64,000 nucleotides of DNA, taken from assembly GCF_000219625.1 (NCBI RefSeq), contig NC_018218.1, positions 1,674,001 to 1,738,000 on the forward strand. The letters are read 5' to 3'. A model generated the notes under the pieces. It did not search any database. It had not been told where the DNA came from and worked only from the letters and a program-made list of their open reading frames with translations. The translations under genes were made by a program, and so were the position numbers. Positions within the stretch are counted from its first letter, which is position 1; every line of letters begins with the position of its first letter. This DNA is from Zymoseptoria tritici IPO323. Lineage: Eukaryota > Ascomycota > Dothideomycetes > Mycosphaerellales > Mycosphaerellaceae. Positions 1 to 9,939 of this stretch are shown piece by piece.

Positions 1-2
1 GA

Positions 3-2648
3 GAAGGACAAGCGCCTGGTGAAGGAGAAGATGTGGGATTCGTAGCGGAACTGATCAGACGGAGACTACGAACGGATGGAAGGGAGGATGCAGATGAGGG
101 GAGGTTTTCGAATCTGTACGAGAGGTTGGTGGCACAGCCAGTTCTGGGCAGGAAGTGGGGGATTCTGTGGTTTTTGTTGAAGATGAGTGAGGATCGTGGA
201 GGAGAGGAGCAAGGACAAGGGGAGGAGGAGGAGGTTAGTGGAGAGGCGATGGAGGTCGATGAGGAGCCTCAGCAGGAAGAGCGGGATGATATAGACGCGA
301 GATATGTAAAGAGGCAGGAGAAGAAGGCGGACTTGAGGAGGGACAACGGGAGAGGGTATGAGTCGCGGAATGAGGCGTTCGATGATGCGTTTTCGAGAAA
401 CGGTCTGAATCAAGTACCCGCCGCGAGAGGAGTAGGGAGTCCAGCGCAACCGCCAGTCCTCCCGCCGGGAAGAGAGAAGCCCACCGTGCCTCCGCCGCAA
501 AGGAACAGGAGAGAGGACAACATCCAGCCAGATACCACCACGAGAAGGTCAGCAGATGAGCTGGACCCATCAGAAGCAGCATTATTGCGAGACTTGCCTT
601 TCACATTACAAGGACTGTCGTCGACGAATCTACAGTTCGTGGATAAGCAGTCGTTGAAACTACCGCCTACTCTGCCTGTGCCGCTCATAGCACTTCTGCA
701 TACACTCGCCGAGCCCTCATTACTATACCGATCACTGGCAGAGTTTGTGGAGGGCAACGAGGGTGGTCTGGTGGGTCAAAGTCTGAGATCAGCGATTGGA
801 GTGGAGCTGAGATCATATCTCGGCCTGGTCGCTACCCTCGAAGGACAGATCCGAAGAGCGCTGGCGCAGCTGGACGAGAAGCTACCACATGGCGGGATTG
901 GCAAGACGGGCGTGACATTGAAGAGATGCGTGGTGTGGACGAGAGAAGCCACACTTGGTCTTCGACTAATGAGCGTGATTGTGGAGTCCTCGAAGGCCAA
1001 GAAAGGAGGCGAGCTGATCAGTCTGATACACAGCTTCTCTTCTTCCCATGGAGACCCATTCGTGCATACATTCGCTGAGCGATTACTCACCCAAATCACA
1101 CGGCCGTTCTACAATATGTTACGGGCGTGGATCTATGACGGAGAACTTGAGGACCCATACCAGGAGTTTCTGGTATACGAGAACCCGGATCACGAAGACA
1201 GTGGAGCCACGAGCGTATGGGAGCACAAATACCGCTTGCAAGAAAGCATGATTCCCTCGATCATGACTCCAGACTTTGCAACCCGTGTCTTTCTCATCGG
1301 CAAGTCTCTAAACTTCATCCGCCACGGCTGCGGCGACAGCGCCTGGGTCGAGTCTTACAGTAAGTCGGCCTCAAAAGAACTGTCATATGGCGATACCGCC
1401 AATCTCTCCAGCAGCATCGACGAAGCCTACAAAACCGTCATGGCACGCCTCATCTCCCTCATGGAAACCAAATTCGCCCTCTTCTCGCACCTCCTCGCCC
1501 TGAAGAAATTCCTCCTTCTCGGCCAAGGCGACTTCATCGCCCTCCTCATGGAGTCTCTAGCCTCCAATCTTGACCGACCCGCAAATTCCCAATACCGCCA
1601 TACCTTGACAGCCCAGCTCGAACACGCTATCCGCAACTCCAACGCCCAACACTCCCCACCCGACGTCCTCCGCCGACTAGACGCCCGCATGCTGGAACTC
1701 AGTCATGGCGAGATTGGCTGGGACGTCTTCACGCTCGAATACCGTATCGACTCACCCTTGGACGTCATCGTCACGCCTTGGGCGAGCAAGCAATATCTCA
1801 AAGTCTTCAACTTCCTGTGGCGCGTCAAGCGTGTGGAGTTCGCTTTGTCGACAACTTGGCGGCGAGTCCAGACGGGTGCCCGAGGCGTGCTCGCTGCTGT
1901 GAGCGATACCGTGGGTAAAGACTGGAAGCTCGCTCGTGGTGCTTTGGCGGAAATGGTCCATTTCGTCGATCAACTGCAATACTATATCCTGTTCGAAGTC
2001 ATCGAAGCTGGATGGGAAGGGTTGCAGACTGCTATGAGACAACCTGGAGCGACGCTAGACACCCTCATTGGCGCACACACTGCCTACTTGAAATCCATCA
2101 CAAGAAAAGGATTGCTCGGCGGTGGTGGGGCGAGTGTGGACTTCACAGCTCAACTACACGAGTTGCTAAAGTTGATGCTGGGCTATCGCGAGGCCGTGGA
2201 CGGGTTGTACTCTTACAGTGTGGCCGAGTTCACGAAAGGACAGGAGAGAAAAGCGATGATCGAGACGAGAACAAAAGCCGGACGGTGGGGCATCACGGAG
2301 AAAGATGAATTGATGGACTCGCCAACATATGCGACTGGACGCAAGGGCAGGGAAGATGCCGACTCTCCTCTGCCGCAACTTCTACCGTTGGGTAAGGACG
2401 GCGCCGGAGTAGAGACAAATATGCTGGAGCAAATCCGCGGCAGGCTGAAGGCTTTGGGCGTGGACTTCCGCGCGAGAGTGAATGTCCTGCTGGGTGATCT
2501 GGCGTATCAACCGGATGTGGATATGCGGTTTTTGGCGGTGGTGATGAATTTCAACGAAGTCTATACGCCTGTGAAGAGGAGGCGGCAGGCTAAGACGGGT
2601 GAGAGGGAGAGGCATGTTCAGCCGGGGGCGAGTTCCGTGAGGAGGTAG
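3..2648 (+). CDS. SPC98: Gamma-tubulin complex component GCP3/Spc98, 5'-truncated by the window edge
   Basis: The reading frame is open from base 3 to the stop at 2646-2648, so the N-terminus lies outside the window; about 881 residues are visible and no intron is needed. The family nucleates microtubules at the spindle pole body as part of the gamma-tubulin small complex. The N-terminal GRIP region starts near residue 190 (LLRDLPFTLQGL). It is followed by a HGDPFV block and WIYDGELEDPYQEF, which is typical of GCP3 rather than GCP2. The C-terminal GRIP2 half carries FLWRVKRVEFALSTTW, the gamma-tubulin binding signature. The first ~180 residues are acidic and low-complexity (GEEEEVSGEAM). Assignment to GCP3 is from motif resemblance; GCP2 is the main alternative. 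Confidence 0.9.
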   Translation, partial: EGQAPGEGEDVGFVAELIRRRLRTDGREDADEGRFSNLYERLVAQPVLGRKWGILWFLLKMSEDRGGEEQGQGEEEEVSGEAMEVDEEPQQEERDDIDARYVKRQEKKADLRRDNGRGYESRNEAFDDAFSRNGLNQVPAARGVGSPAQPPVLPPGREKPTVPPPQRNRREDNIQPDTTTRRSADELDPSEAALLRDLPFTLQGLSSTNLQFVDKQSLKLPPTLPVPLIALLHTLAEPSLLYRSLAEFVEGNEGGLVGQSLRSAIGVELRSYLGLVATLEGQIRRALAQLDEKLPHGGIGKTGVTLKRCVVWTREATLGLRLMSVIVESSKAKKGGELISLIHSFSSSHGDPFVHTFAERLLTQITRPFYNMLRAWIYDGELEDPYQEFLVYENPDHEDSGATSVWEHKYRLQESMIPSIMTPDFATRVFLIGKSLNFIRHGCGDSAWVESYSKSASKELSYGDTANLSSSIDEAYKTVMARLISLMETKFALFSHLLALKKFLLLGQGDFIALLMESLASNLDRPANSQYRHTLTAQLEHAIRNSNAQHSPPDVLRRLDARMLELSHGEIGWDVFTLEYRIDSPLDVIVTPWASKQYLKVFNFLWRVKRVEFALSTTWRRVQTGARGVLAAVSDTVGKDWKLARGALAEMVHFVDQLQYYILFEVIEAGWEGLQTAMRQPGATLDTLIGAHTAYLKSITRKGLLGGGGASVDFTAQLHELLKLMLGYREAVDGLYSYSVAEFTKGQERKAMIETRTKAGRWGITEKDELMDSPTYATGRKGREDADSPLPQLLPLGKDGAGVETNMLEQIRGRLKALGVDFRARVNVLLGDLAYQPDVDMRFLAVVMNFNEVYTPVKRRRQAKTGERERHVQPGASSVRR

Positions 2649-3006
2649 GCGGAGATGGTGCGGGATTGAGTGATGGTCGATCGTGTTTCGCTGGAAAGAT
2701 GCTATGAGAAGCTATCAGGAGACCAGCAGTTTCTTGCCCATGGTTCGGTAGCTTTAAAAACCATTGAAAGTTGACAGCATCGAACACAAACCAAGATGTT
2801 CAGCTTAGTTCTGAAGATCGAGCTGAAGAAGCACTATCCACTACCTGAGCTCCATCTCGATGTCGCCAATGTATTGTCAATGCATGTGAAAGTGAACAGT
2901 GCCGCGCGGTCACACCCGCACACTAGACCCAGCAAGGAAGTTGCGAAGCTACGTCAATCCTCACTTTTGGCGGACCGCATTGCTCCTCCAATATCACACC
3001 GCAAAG

Positions 3007-3866
3007 ATGGTCGACGAGAAGACTCCACTGGAGCCTCCACCCGCATACGATGGCGAGAAGCGCTCGCCGTCACCAAATCCGCCGACCGGTGCACGACCCA
3101 ATGGTCCACGACCGCCACTTCCCTTGGAACTGCCTGCCCTACAGATGATACGCGGGAAACGAGTTATCCTCGCTTCAGCGTCGCCTCGAAGGAGACAACT
3201 ACTCGGTCAGGTAAGTGGACCCTGTACCGCAGCTCCTCTACCCAACAAGCCACTAAATCCTACCAGATCGGCCTCACGAACCTCGAAATTGTCCCCTCGA
3301 CCCTCCCCGAGAACCTCTCGAAATCCCTCCCACCCTTCGAATACGTGCTCCAGACCGCCGAGCAGAAAGCTCGCCATGTCTACACATCCACAATCGACGA
3401 CACGGTCAAAGGCGAGCCGGTCCTAGTCATAGCAGCCGATACCGTCGTAGCGACGCACATGGGTCAGATCCTTGAAAAGCCTCGGTCAGAAAAGGAACAC
3501 TTTGCCACGCTGCGCATGCTGCGCGACCAGAATTCTGGCTGGCATAAAGTGTATACTGCAGTCGTGGTCATGGCGCCGTTGGACAGTCTGATGGATCCCG
3601 GGTATGCAATGGAGACATGTGTGGAAGAGACGCAAGTCAAGTTCGATGAGAATGTGACCGACGATTTGATTATGAGTTACGTGAAGACGAGGGAGGGCGC
3701 GGATAAGGCGGGCGGGTATGGCATTCAGGGCGTGGGTAGTATACTTGTGGAGAAGATCGAGGGAACGTTTGATAATGTTGTTGGACTGCCGTTGAGGGCG
3801 ACGTTACAGTTGATTGAGAAGGTGGTTGTTGAGCCTGGTGTGCCGGAGGAGGTGGAGGATTTGTGA
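3007..3866 (+). CDS. Maf/HAM1-like nucleotide pyrophosphatase (two exons)
   Basis: Exons are 3007-3210 and 3267-3866, giving 267 residues. The 56 nt intron has a GTAAGT donor and a CCAG acceptor and keeps phase 0. The ATG at 3007 has a good context (GCAAAGATGG) and precedes a Pro-rich leader of about 45 residues. The Maf family hydrolyses non-canonical or methylated nucleoside triphosphates to monophosphates (house-cleaning; septum-formation protein in bacteria). Visible motifs are ILASASPRR near residue 52, just before the intron, the catalytic ADTVV, and KAGGYGIQG near the C-terminus. The gene is convergent with the PRELI-like gene. Substrate cannot be read from sequence. Confidence 0.92.
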
Positions 3867-4218
3867 ATGTGTGGTGTCGCGAATGGATTCGCTGGAGGGG
3901 AGGTCGCTCAGCAAGAAGGACGTAGGCCGAAATGGAATTGTGATGAGCACATAGAGACGACGGGAACGATAGAAGTGTTGTTATATCAAGAGGAGAGGTC
4001 ATCCTGTCGTAGGCTTGGGGCCTCTGTGAAAGCTACACTACACGTACATCCTTCCCATCTTACAGGTCCATTCTTCGATTCCCATACTCGAACAGATCAA
4101 AAATGAAGGTGTGGACCTTCAATCAAAACAAACCTGCCAACTCCACGCTAAAAGAAATCTCAACGCCACGCTCTTTCGTTATCCTCTCCGCCGGGGCCCC
4201 TTGTTGCATACCACCATC
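3867..4218. other. Convergent intergenic, 352 bp
   Basis: This stretch lies between the stops of the Maf gene (+) and the PRELI-like gene (-), so it holds both 3' UTRs. I see no conserved coding signal. Confidence 0.6.
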
Positions 4219-4959
4219 CTAGACTTGCACCTCTCTGTCGGCACGCATTCCCTCCAGTACACCTTCGAGCCCTCCATTGCGCAGGCGAGCTAGCACAACG
4301 GACATGCCCTTCTGAGCCTTCGGCTGGCTCTTCTCAGTACGCTGCAGACTGATGGTCTCGACGGCGGATCGAATGGCTCCAGAAGTCCAGGAGTTGAACC
4401 AGCCGGGCTGAACGGGTTCGTCTTCAACTATCTCTTTCTCCGGGTTTCCCATGACCGATGTCGCTGTGGCCTGCTGTCCCCATCGCTGCCTGCGCTTTCG
4501 AATTTGCTCTCCGATCCGGCTCTTGAGAGTCACGCTCACGTCCACGTCTGTTCGCTGCTCCTCGTTTGCTCCGACACCCGCAGTGGGCCTGCGATACGTC
4601 TGTCGCTCGATGACGGAGAGAACATTATTCCAATCCAGATTGCGGCTGTCCGTGTGCATCCATCCCTGCTGGACGTCCACCACGCTCTTCTCTAGGATAA
4701 AGCTCTGCGTGCTGCCGTCCTCGTTGGCGCCTAGAGTGGCTTTTGGCAGAAGTTTGAGCACCGGAGCAGGGATTCGAGAGCGCTTTACGTGCAGTCGTAC
4801 GGTCGTCAAGCGTTGTGTTTCCGGGTCGAAATGTCGAGAGATGGTGTCGGTCGATGCGACATGGCGGCTGTATGGGTTGGGATACCGCAGGAAGTAGGCG
4901 AGTGTGACGGCGGAGAAGCCGTAGTCGTAATCGTAGGTGGTCGAGTAAAATTTCACCAT
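4219..4959 (-). CDS. PRELI/MSF1-domain mitochondrial lipid-transfer protein (Ups family)
   Basis: Single exon of 246 residues. An in-frame ATG exists upstream at 5142, but the conserved family N-terminus begins at the ATG at 4959 (MVKFYSTTYDYDYGF), so I chose that. The PRELI/MSF1 domain covers about residues 1-185, with FLRYPNPYSRHV and the DTISRHFDP block, resembling Ups1/Ups2. These proteins shuttle phosphatidic acid or phosphatidylserine across the mitochondrial intermembrane space with Mdm35. A basic C-terminal tail (QIRKRRQRWGQQ) follows and makes the protein longer than yeast Ups1. Which Ups paralogue it is cannot be settled from motifs alone. Confidence 0.85.
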   Translation of the reverse strand: MVKFYSTTYDYDYGFSAVTLAYFLRYPNPYSRHVASTDTISRHFDPETQRLTTVRLHVKRSRIPAPVLKLLPKATLGANEDGSTQSFILEKSVVDVQQGWMHTDSRNLDWNNVLSVIERQTYRRPTAGVGANEEQRTDVDVSVTLKSRIGEQIRKRRQRWGQQATATSVMGNPEKEIVEDEPVQPGWFNSWTSGAIRSAVETISLQRTEKSQPKAQKGMSVVLARLRNGGLEGVLEGMRADREVQV

Positions 4960-5365
4960 TGTTGCGCGGGCTGCCTCGTTGTTGGTGTAAGAGGCATCAC
5001 CGGGCGAGAGGAGTGTAGACGATGCAAGCTTCCTTGGTATGGCGTTGAGGGTGTTGTGTCGATGGAGAAGGATGTTTGGATGGAGGAGAAGTTGGTAATG
5101 GGCATCATGCGTTAGGCACAATCCTTGGATGCACGCGAGCATCTGCAGACCCGTGGCGAGATCCTTGTCTTGGCATCGGCCTTTGGAGAAACAAAGGGCC
5201 GACGTTTGGTGGGGGCAGTTTCACGAGCCTTTGGAGTGACTCTAGAGCTTCACAAGAGGCAAGTCACAATATTTCGCGACACATTGCAACGGCGCACCGC
5301 AAGTACTAGAGGATTTGAAAAGGCGCGAATAACTTGGACCCTCACCTGCACACACTCTTCCCACA
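4960..5365. promoter_or_regulatory. Divergent promoter region, PRELI-like / Trp-tRNA synthetase
   Basis: A 406 bp region between two divergent start codons. It probably contains both promoters and 5' UTRs. The ATG at 5142 would extend the PRELI protein by 61 non-conserved residues and is more likely in the leader. A pyrimidine-rich stretch (cacactcttcccaca) precedes the + strand ATG. Confidence 0.45.
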
Positions 5366-6904
5366 ATGGCCTCCACAGAAGCTGTCGGAGCGCCGCCAGC
5401 TGTGCAAGAGAAGGCAGAGGAGAAGAAGCCAGAAGTACAACAGATCGATCCCTACAACGTATCTGGAGGCGTGGACGAGCAAGGCAACGTCAAGGCCATC
5501 GATTACGACCGTTTGATCACCGAGTTTGGAGTCCAACCTCTTACTGAAGAGCACCTCAAACGATTCGAGCAAGTCACAGGGAAGCCAGCGCATCGTCTCA
5601 TGCGAAGAAAGCTCTTCTTCTCCCACCGCGACTTCGACAAGATCCTGGATGTATACGAGAAATATGGCACATTCATGTTGTACACGGGGCGAGGACCTTC
5701 GAGCGGAAGCATGCATCTGGGACACACGGTACCGTTCCTCTTTACAAAAGAGCTGCAAGAGATGTTCGATGTGCCATTGGTCATTATGTTGACAGACGAC
5801 GAGAAGTTCCTCCACACACGCAACAAGAACAATGGCGCGAAGACGAAGGGCACTGCGCCGGAGGACTTTCTCAAATTCGCACACGACAATGCAAAGGACA
5901 TCATTGCGCTAGGTTTCGACCCGAAGAAGACCTTTATCTACAGCGACTATGAGTTCGTGGGCGGACACTTTTACATGAACATTTCGGAATTTGGATCTCT
6001 CGTCACAGTGAACCAAGCACAGGGAGCCTTCGGCTTCAACGGCAGCAGCAATGTTGGGCTGGTAGAATACGGCGCAAAGCAGTGTGTGGCTGCATTCCCA
6101 TCTTCATACCCAGAGCTTTTTGGCTACAGAGACTACCGGGCTCCCAACTATGATCCTTCAGCAATACGGAGGCACAAGCCTCTCTCCAAGATTCCAACTT
6201 TGATTCCCTGCGCCATCGATCAAGAGCCCTACTTCCGAATGTTGCGAGACCGCTGCGATCGCATGATCGACCCTCACCCGAAGACATGTTTGATTCTTTC
6301 GAAGTTCTTGACGGCACTACAAGGACCCGGCGGAAAGATGAGTGCTTCGGATCCCAACTCGGCCATTTTCATGTCCGACACACCCTCTCAAATCAAAAAC
6401 AAGATCAATAAACACGCTTTCTCCGGCGGACAGGAGACGATGGAGGAGCAGCGGAAGCTCGGCGGCAACCCAGATGTCGATGTTGCTTACACGTATTTGT
6501 CGTACTTCCTCGAAGATGATGCTGAGCTGGAAGATTTGTACAAGAAATACCGCAGTGGTGAGCTTTTGACAGGAGAGATGAAGGCAAGGTGCATCCAAGA
6601 GCTGCAAAAGTTCGTTTCGGAATTTCAAAAGCGAAGAGAAGCGGTTACGGACGAGATCATGCGATCGTACATGGTACAGAGAAAATTGGAGTTCAAGGGC
6701 AATCCGAGCCCGACCCAGCCGGCTGCCGCGCCCACGAAAAATGCGCATGAGGCAAATGGGAGTGTTGAGGGCGAGAAGGAGGGAGCGGGTAGTAAGGATG
6801 GAAGAGGGACGAAGTCGGAGAGGAAGTTGGCAAAGCTAGCGGAGAAGAAGGCGGAGAAGGAGGCCGAGAAACAGGCATTGGCTGATCGGACAAAGGAGGC
6901 ATAG
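5366..6904 (+). CDS. WRS1: Tryptophanyl-tRNA synthetase, cytosolic
   Basis: Single exon of 512 residues. It charges tRNA-Trp with tryptophan in the cytosol (class Ic synthetase). The eukaryotic-type catalytic core is clear. A HIGH-like element (SSGSMHLGH) lies near residue 115, the AIDQEPYFRM tryptophan-pocket block near 290, and the KMSAS loop (GGKMSASDP) near 323. There is no mitochondrial presequence at the N-terminus. The last ~60 residues form a Lys/Glu/Ala-rich helical tail (KLAKLAEKKAEKEAEKQ), which makes it longer than the yeast enzyme (about 430 residues). The start is the first ATG, in context CACAATGG. It is convergent with the glycosyltransferase gene. Confidence 0.96.
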   Translation: MASTEAVGAPPAVQEKAEEKKPEVQQIDPYNVSGGVDEQGNVKAIDYDRLITEFGVQPLTEEHLKRFEQVTGKPAHRLMRRKLFFSHRDFDKILDVYEKYGTFMLYTGRGPSSGSMHLGHTVPFLFTKELQEMFDVPLVIMLTDDEKFLHTRNKNNGAKTKGTAPEDFLKFAHDNAKDIIALGFDPKKTFIYSDYEFVGGHFYMNISEFGSLVTVNQAQGAFGFNGSSNVGLVEYGAKQCVAAFPSSYPELFGYRDYRAPNYDPSAIRRHKPLSKIPTLIPCAIDQEPYFRMLRDRCDRMIDPHPKTCLILSKFLTALQGPGGKMSASDPNSAIFMSDTPSQIKNKINKHAFSGGQETMEEQRKLGGNPDVDVAYTYLSYFLEDDAELEDLYKKYRSGELLTGEMKARCIQELQKFVSEFQKRREAVTDEIMRSYMVQRKLEFKGNPSPTQPAAAPTKNAHEANGSVEGEKEGAGSKDGRGTKSERKLAKLAEKKAEKEAEKQALADRTKEA

Positions 6905-7236
6905 ATGTTGAACGGAATCCATGGCGGTCCCGACATCCCCATCCCGTAATCTCTCCGACCATCACTCGAACGAGATCTGCCACTCCGTATCCACTGAGCT
7001 GCGCATCAGAAATAATGTGTGAAGACTCGCAATGCCACCGCACATCCACTCATACACGTATTGCGCCATACTTCTACTGATACTCTGTTCATAAGAGAGA
7101 TCATGACAGCGGTGGAGTGTATGTAGCAGTAAGATCGCTCGATTTCTGCATATCTATATCTATCTTTATAAAATTCAAGACTGGACAGAACGGACGGCAC
7201 GATCATGGTGCGTAGTTGTATAGTCTTGCGAGTCCC
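6905..7236. other. Convergent intergenic, 332 bp
   Basis: Lies between the stops of the Trp-tRNA synthetase and glycosyltransferase genes. It is AT-richer than the flanking coding sequence and contains TATCTATATCTATC at about 7150. This is likely 3' UTR sequence; no gene is seen. Confidence 0.5.
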
Positions 7237-9939
7237 TTAGAATGTGAACTTCATCAATCCAGGATTGAGCAAAACTGGTAGCAACAGATGTCCTGCGCAC
7301 ACCGTGCTCAATGGGAAGATGGCAATGAACTCCCTAATCTGCCAGAATGGCGGAGCGATCGTCGCCATGACTCCCATCATAGTCGCGCAAACAATGACAA
7401 AGGCCAGCGTGCCCTTGAAACGGCGAAAGACCTTGGGAAGCTCAGTGAAAAAAGTAGTGTTCTCGGCTTCCTTGCTCGTGGCGCCCCAAGTCATGTTGAT
7501 ACTGAAGAGGTGGGACAGGAGAGCTTGCGATACGTGCAGCGAGACGCCTCCCAAGAAGATACACAGGAGTGGCACCCAGGAGAAGTTCTCAATAATGCCA
7601 CGAATGAGGGGCTTCTCGCCAGTACGGTAGCGGTAGATGGCGAGAGCCAAGTTGCCGACTCCGGAGAAGATGATGATGATTCCGAAGTAGATCTCAAAAC
7701 TGTCGATGTAGTAGTGGTCCAGGGCGCCGGTGAACCATCCGGCCAGGAAGTAGTTGGCGAGCGTGAGCACCCAGGCGGATCCCAGGGCGAAGTAAGTGCC
7801 GATATATGCCATGATGGTGAACTTGGAAGCGAGAGGAATGCAAGATACGAGGAAGCGGAGGAAGAGCTTAGTGAATGGGCCGCGGAACAGCCAGTATCGG
7901 AATGGGTTGAAGATGAGTTCAGAGCAGCCGTAGGCGTATTTCTCCCAACGGGCAAGTTCATCGTACACGGTAAGAGAGACACCTTCTTGGAAGCCGTCGC
8001 CGGTGTAGGAGGCAAGCCGGCAGATGTAGCCAGCGGTCTGGAGGCGGAGGGCCATGTCAAAGTCTTCGGACACTGTCTCTTCGGACCAAAACTTCTCGTA
8101 GCCATCGATCTTGCAGTCGTAGCCAATGGCTTGCAGGGCGGACCAGCGGAGGATGGCGTTGTGACCGACGAAAGGAGCGACATCACCGTTTGCCACGGCG
8201 AATGTGATGGCGGTGTAGATCAAGTATGTGAAGAAGGTGATTCCACGCTCAAAGTAGGAATCTGTGACGTTCATGACACCGGAAGAGAATTGAACAATGG
8301 CGACCTGAGGAGATTGCTCCATCTCGGAGACGGCATCGAGGAAGCAGTCGGCGGGAACGCGGGTGTCGGAGTCGATCAGGAGGATGTAGTCGCCCATACG
8401 GATGTTGCCATCAGCCCAGGTGCGGCCTTCGTCTTCGTCGACAACTTCAGTAATGGCATCGCGGTAGGCTTCGGCCTCGTCTTCTTGTGTCCAGCCCTCG
8501 AGACGCTGCACGGTAGCTAGCTTTTCCTCGACGCGGTTGCTGACCCAGAGGGCGTAGTTCATGTTGGAAGCCTTCTTAAATTTACCGGGACGAATGAATG
8601 GGGCAACGCCCTCCTCCGGCTTCGGTTGGTGCTTGGGACGAGCGACCCAGCCGATGTTGTGCTCGTCGTAGTAGTCCTGGCGAGCGCGAGCGTCTTCCTC
8701 GGAAATGACCTGCATGCCGTCGTCGTTGACGAAGATGCTGGCAGTGCCGCCCTGCATTTCGTATGTCGAGATGGCAGCCTTGAGTGAGCGAACGGTCGGT
8801 TCAATGACAGAAGTGAGACCTTCCTTGTAGACAGGCATTTGAATGGTGACATGAGGCAGGGGACCCGCATCGCGACGGAGCCTCTTCGACCTCTTTCCGG
8901 AGTAGAACTTGGTGTTGGCGGTGATCTGCGAGATTGGGCCGAAGATTTGAGCGGCGTTGCTGATGATGGATTGGAAGAAGAACAAGCCCAGCCAGAACTG
9001 TAGAGGAGATACGGCCACAAGGGCCAAGCGTGTGTACGATCCGTCGACGAAGACCTCAATGGCAAGCTTGCGATAACCGAGTCCGACGCAGAAGACCGAG
9101 AGCAGAAGTGTTGCAGCGCAGAGTATCGATTGCCAAAGCATGATCGGGCGTGGTTTCTCGACGTCGCCGAATTCAGCCACATCGCCGTCTTCCGAGCCGA
9201 GCTCGTTGACGTCAACGCCAGCGCCCTTCTTCTCGTCTGCTCCCATGTCATCATCCCAAATCATTTCCATGAGAGCTTTTTCGATCTTGTGTGCGCGGTC
9301 GAGGAGATGGCGAGGTTCGTCATCCCAGACGACAAGAAGGCCGCGGTCGGCGATGAAGGCGGCGAACTGATGCTTTTGGCAGCGAGGGAGGTAGGAGACG
9401 TTTGGGAGGACTTGGAGGCGCAGGCCGTTCTTGAGAGGAACGTACGGACGCTGGTTGTTGTGGAGGAAGAGCTTGATCACACGGGTGTTGACAGTCATTG
9501 CGACCTGATCACTGTCAGTGCGGTCCACGATATTGTGCACGGGCAAGAAACTCACTCGAACGTTTAGAGTCTCGACCGCCTTGAAGAAGCCATTTGACTC
9601 TTCCGTGATATCAGCCGGACAGCAAGTGTAAGCAGCTTTCGACTTCTTCAAAACCACTCCCTCGTCGATGCCGCCTGAAGTCCAAAGGCGTTCCATCTGC
9701 TGCTGGTAAAGCCAGTTGACCATGACATCGCACTTCAGATCGTTCATGTCCTGGGAACCTCGGAAGCCATCTCCGGGCGCTATTGATGACGGTCTTGACC
9801 ATGATCCACTGCTGTGTCCGGATGTGCTAGGAGACGCAGAATGGCTCGCGGGTGTGACTGCTTGTGGCTTTTCGTCCACGACTGGTGCTGGCTCTTCCTT
9901 TGTTGCCTTGTTAGGGCGGATGTAGGATAGAAGACCCAT
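7237..9939 (-). CDS. Family 2 glycosyltransferase, multi-pass membrane (fungal GT2/cellulose-synthase-like)
   Basis: The start is the first in-frame ATG, at 9939. The frame is open throughout (900 residues), but 9505-9555 on the minus strand looks like a 51 nt in-frame intron (GTGAGT donor, CTGAC branch, ATCAG acceptor), giving 883 residues. Two N-terminal membrane segments lie before the catalytic loop. The GT-A core shows QMPVYKE near 350, the metal-binding DSD in LIDSDTR near 504, the catalytic ED in SEDFDMAL near 606, and a variant QxxRW (LARWEKYAYG) near 645. Four to five further membrane spans follow. It resembles the fungal type-2 glycosyltransferase reported as needed for hyphal growth on solid surfaces and virulence in Zymoseptoria and Fusarium; orthology is my inference. 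The sugar product is unknown. Confidence 0.9.
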   Translation of the reverse strand: MGLLSYIRPNKATKEEPAPVVDEKPQAVTPASHSASPSTSGHSSGSWSRPSSIAPGDGFRGSQDMNDLKCDVMVNWLYQQQMERLWTSGGIDEGVVLKKSKAAYTCCPADITEESNGFFKAVETLNVRVSFLPVHNIVDRTDSDQVAMTVNTRVIKLFLHNNQRPYVPLKNGLRLQVLPNVSYLPRCQKHQFAAFIADRGLLVVWDDEPRHLLDRAHKIEKALMEMIWDDDMGADEKKGAGVDVNELGSEDGDVAEFGDVEKPRPIMLWQSILCAATLLLSVFCVGLGYRKLAIEVFVDGSYTRLALVAVSPLQFWLGLFFFQSIISNAAQIFGPISQITANTKFYSGKRSKRLRRDAGPLPHVTIQMPVYKEGLTSVIEPTVRSLKAAISTYEMQGGTASIFVNDDGMQVISEEDARARQDYYDEHNIGWVARPKHQPKPEEGVAPFIRPGKFKKASNMNYALWVSNRVEEKLATVQRLEGWTQEDEAEAYRDAITEVVDEDEGRTWADGNIRMGDYILLIDSDTRVPADCFLDAVSEMEQSPQVAIVQFSSGVMNVTDSYFERGITFFTYLIYTAITFAVANGDVAPFVGHNAILRWSALQAIGYDCKIDGYEKFWSEETVSEDFDMALRLQTAGYICRLASYTGDGFQEGVSLTVYDELARWEKYAYGCSELIFNPFRYWLFRGPFTKLFLRFLVSCIPLASKFTIMAYIGTYFALGSAWVLTLANYFLAGWFTGALDHYYIDSFEIYFGIIIIFSGVGNLALAIYRYRTGEKPLIRGIIENFSWVPLLCIFLGGVSLHVSQALLSHLFSINMTWGATSKEAENTTFFTELPKVFRRFKGTLAFVIVCATMMGVMATIAPPFWQIREFIAIFPLSTVCAGHLLLPVLLNPGLMKFTF

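Noticed and set aside
4060..4100. TTCGATT next to CTCGAAC, suggestive of a tRNA T-arm
   Set aside because: No anticodon arm or acceptor stem could be paired around it.
7288..8520. A 410-codon + strand frame
   Set aside because: Fully antisense to the glycosyltransferase, whose catalytic motifs are all on the minus strand.
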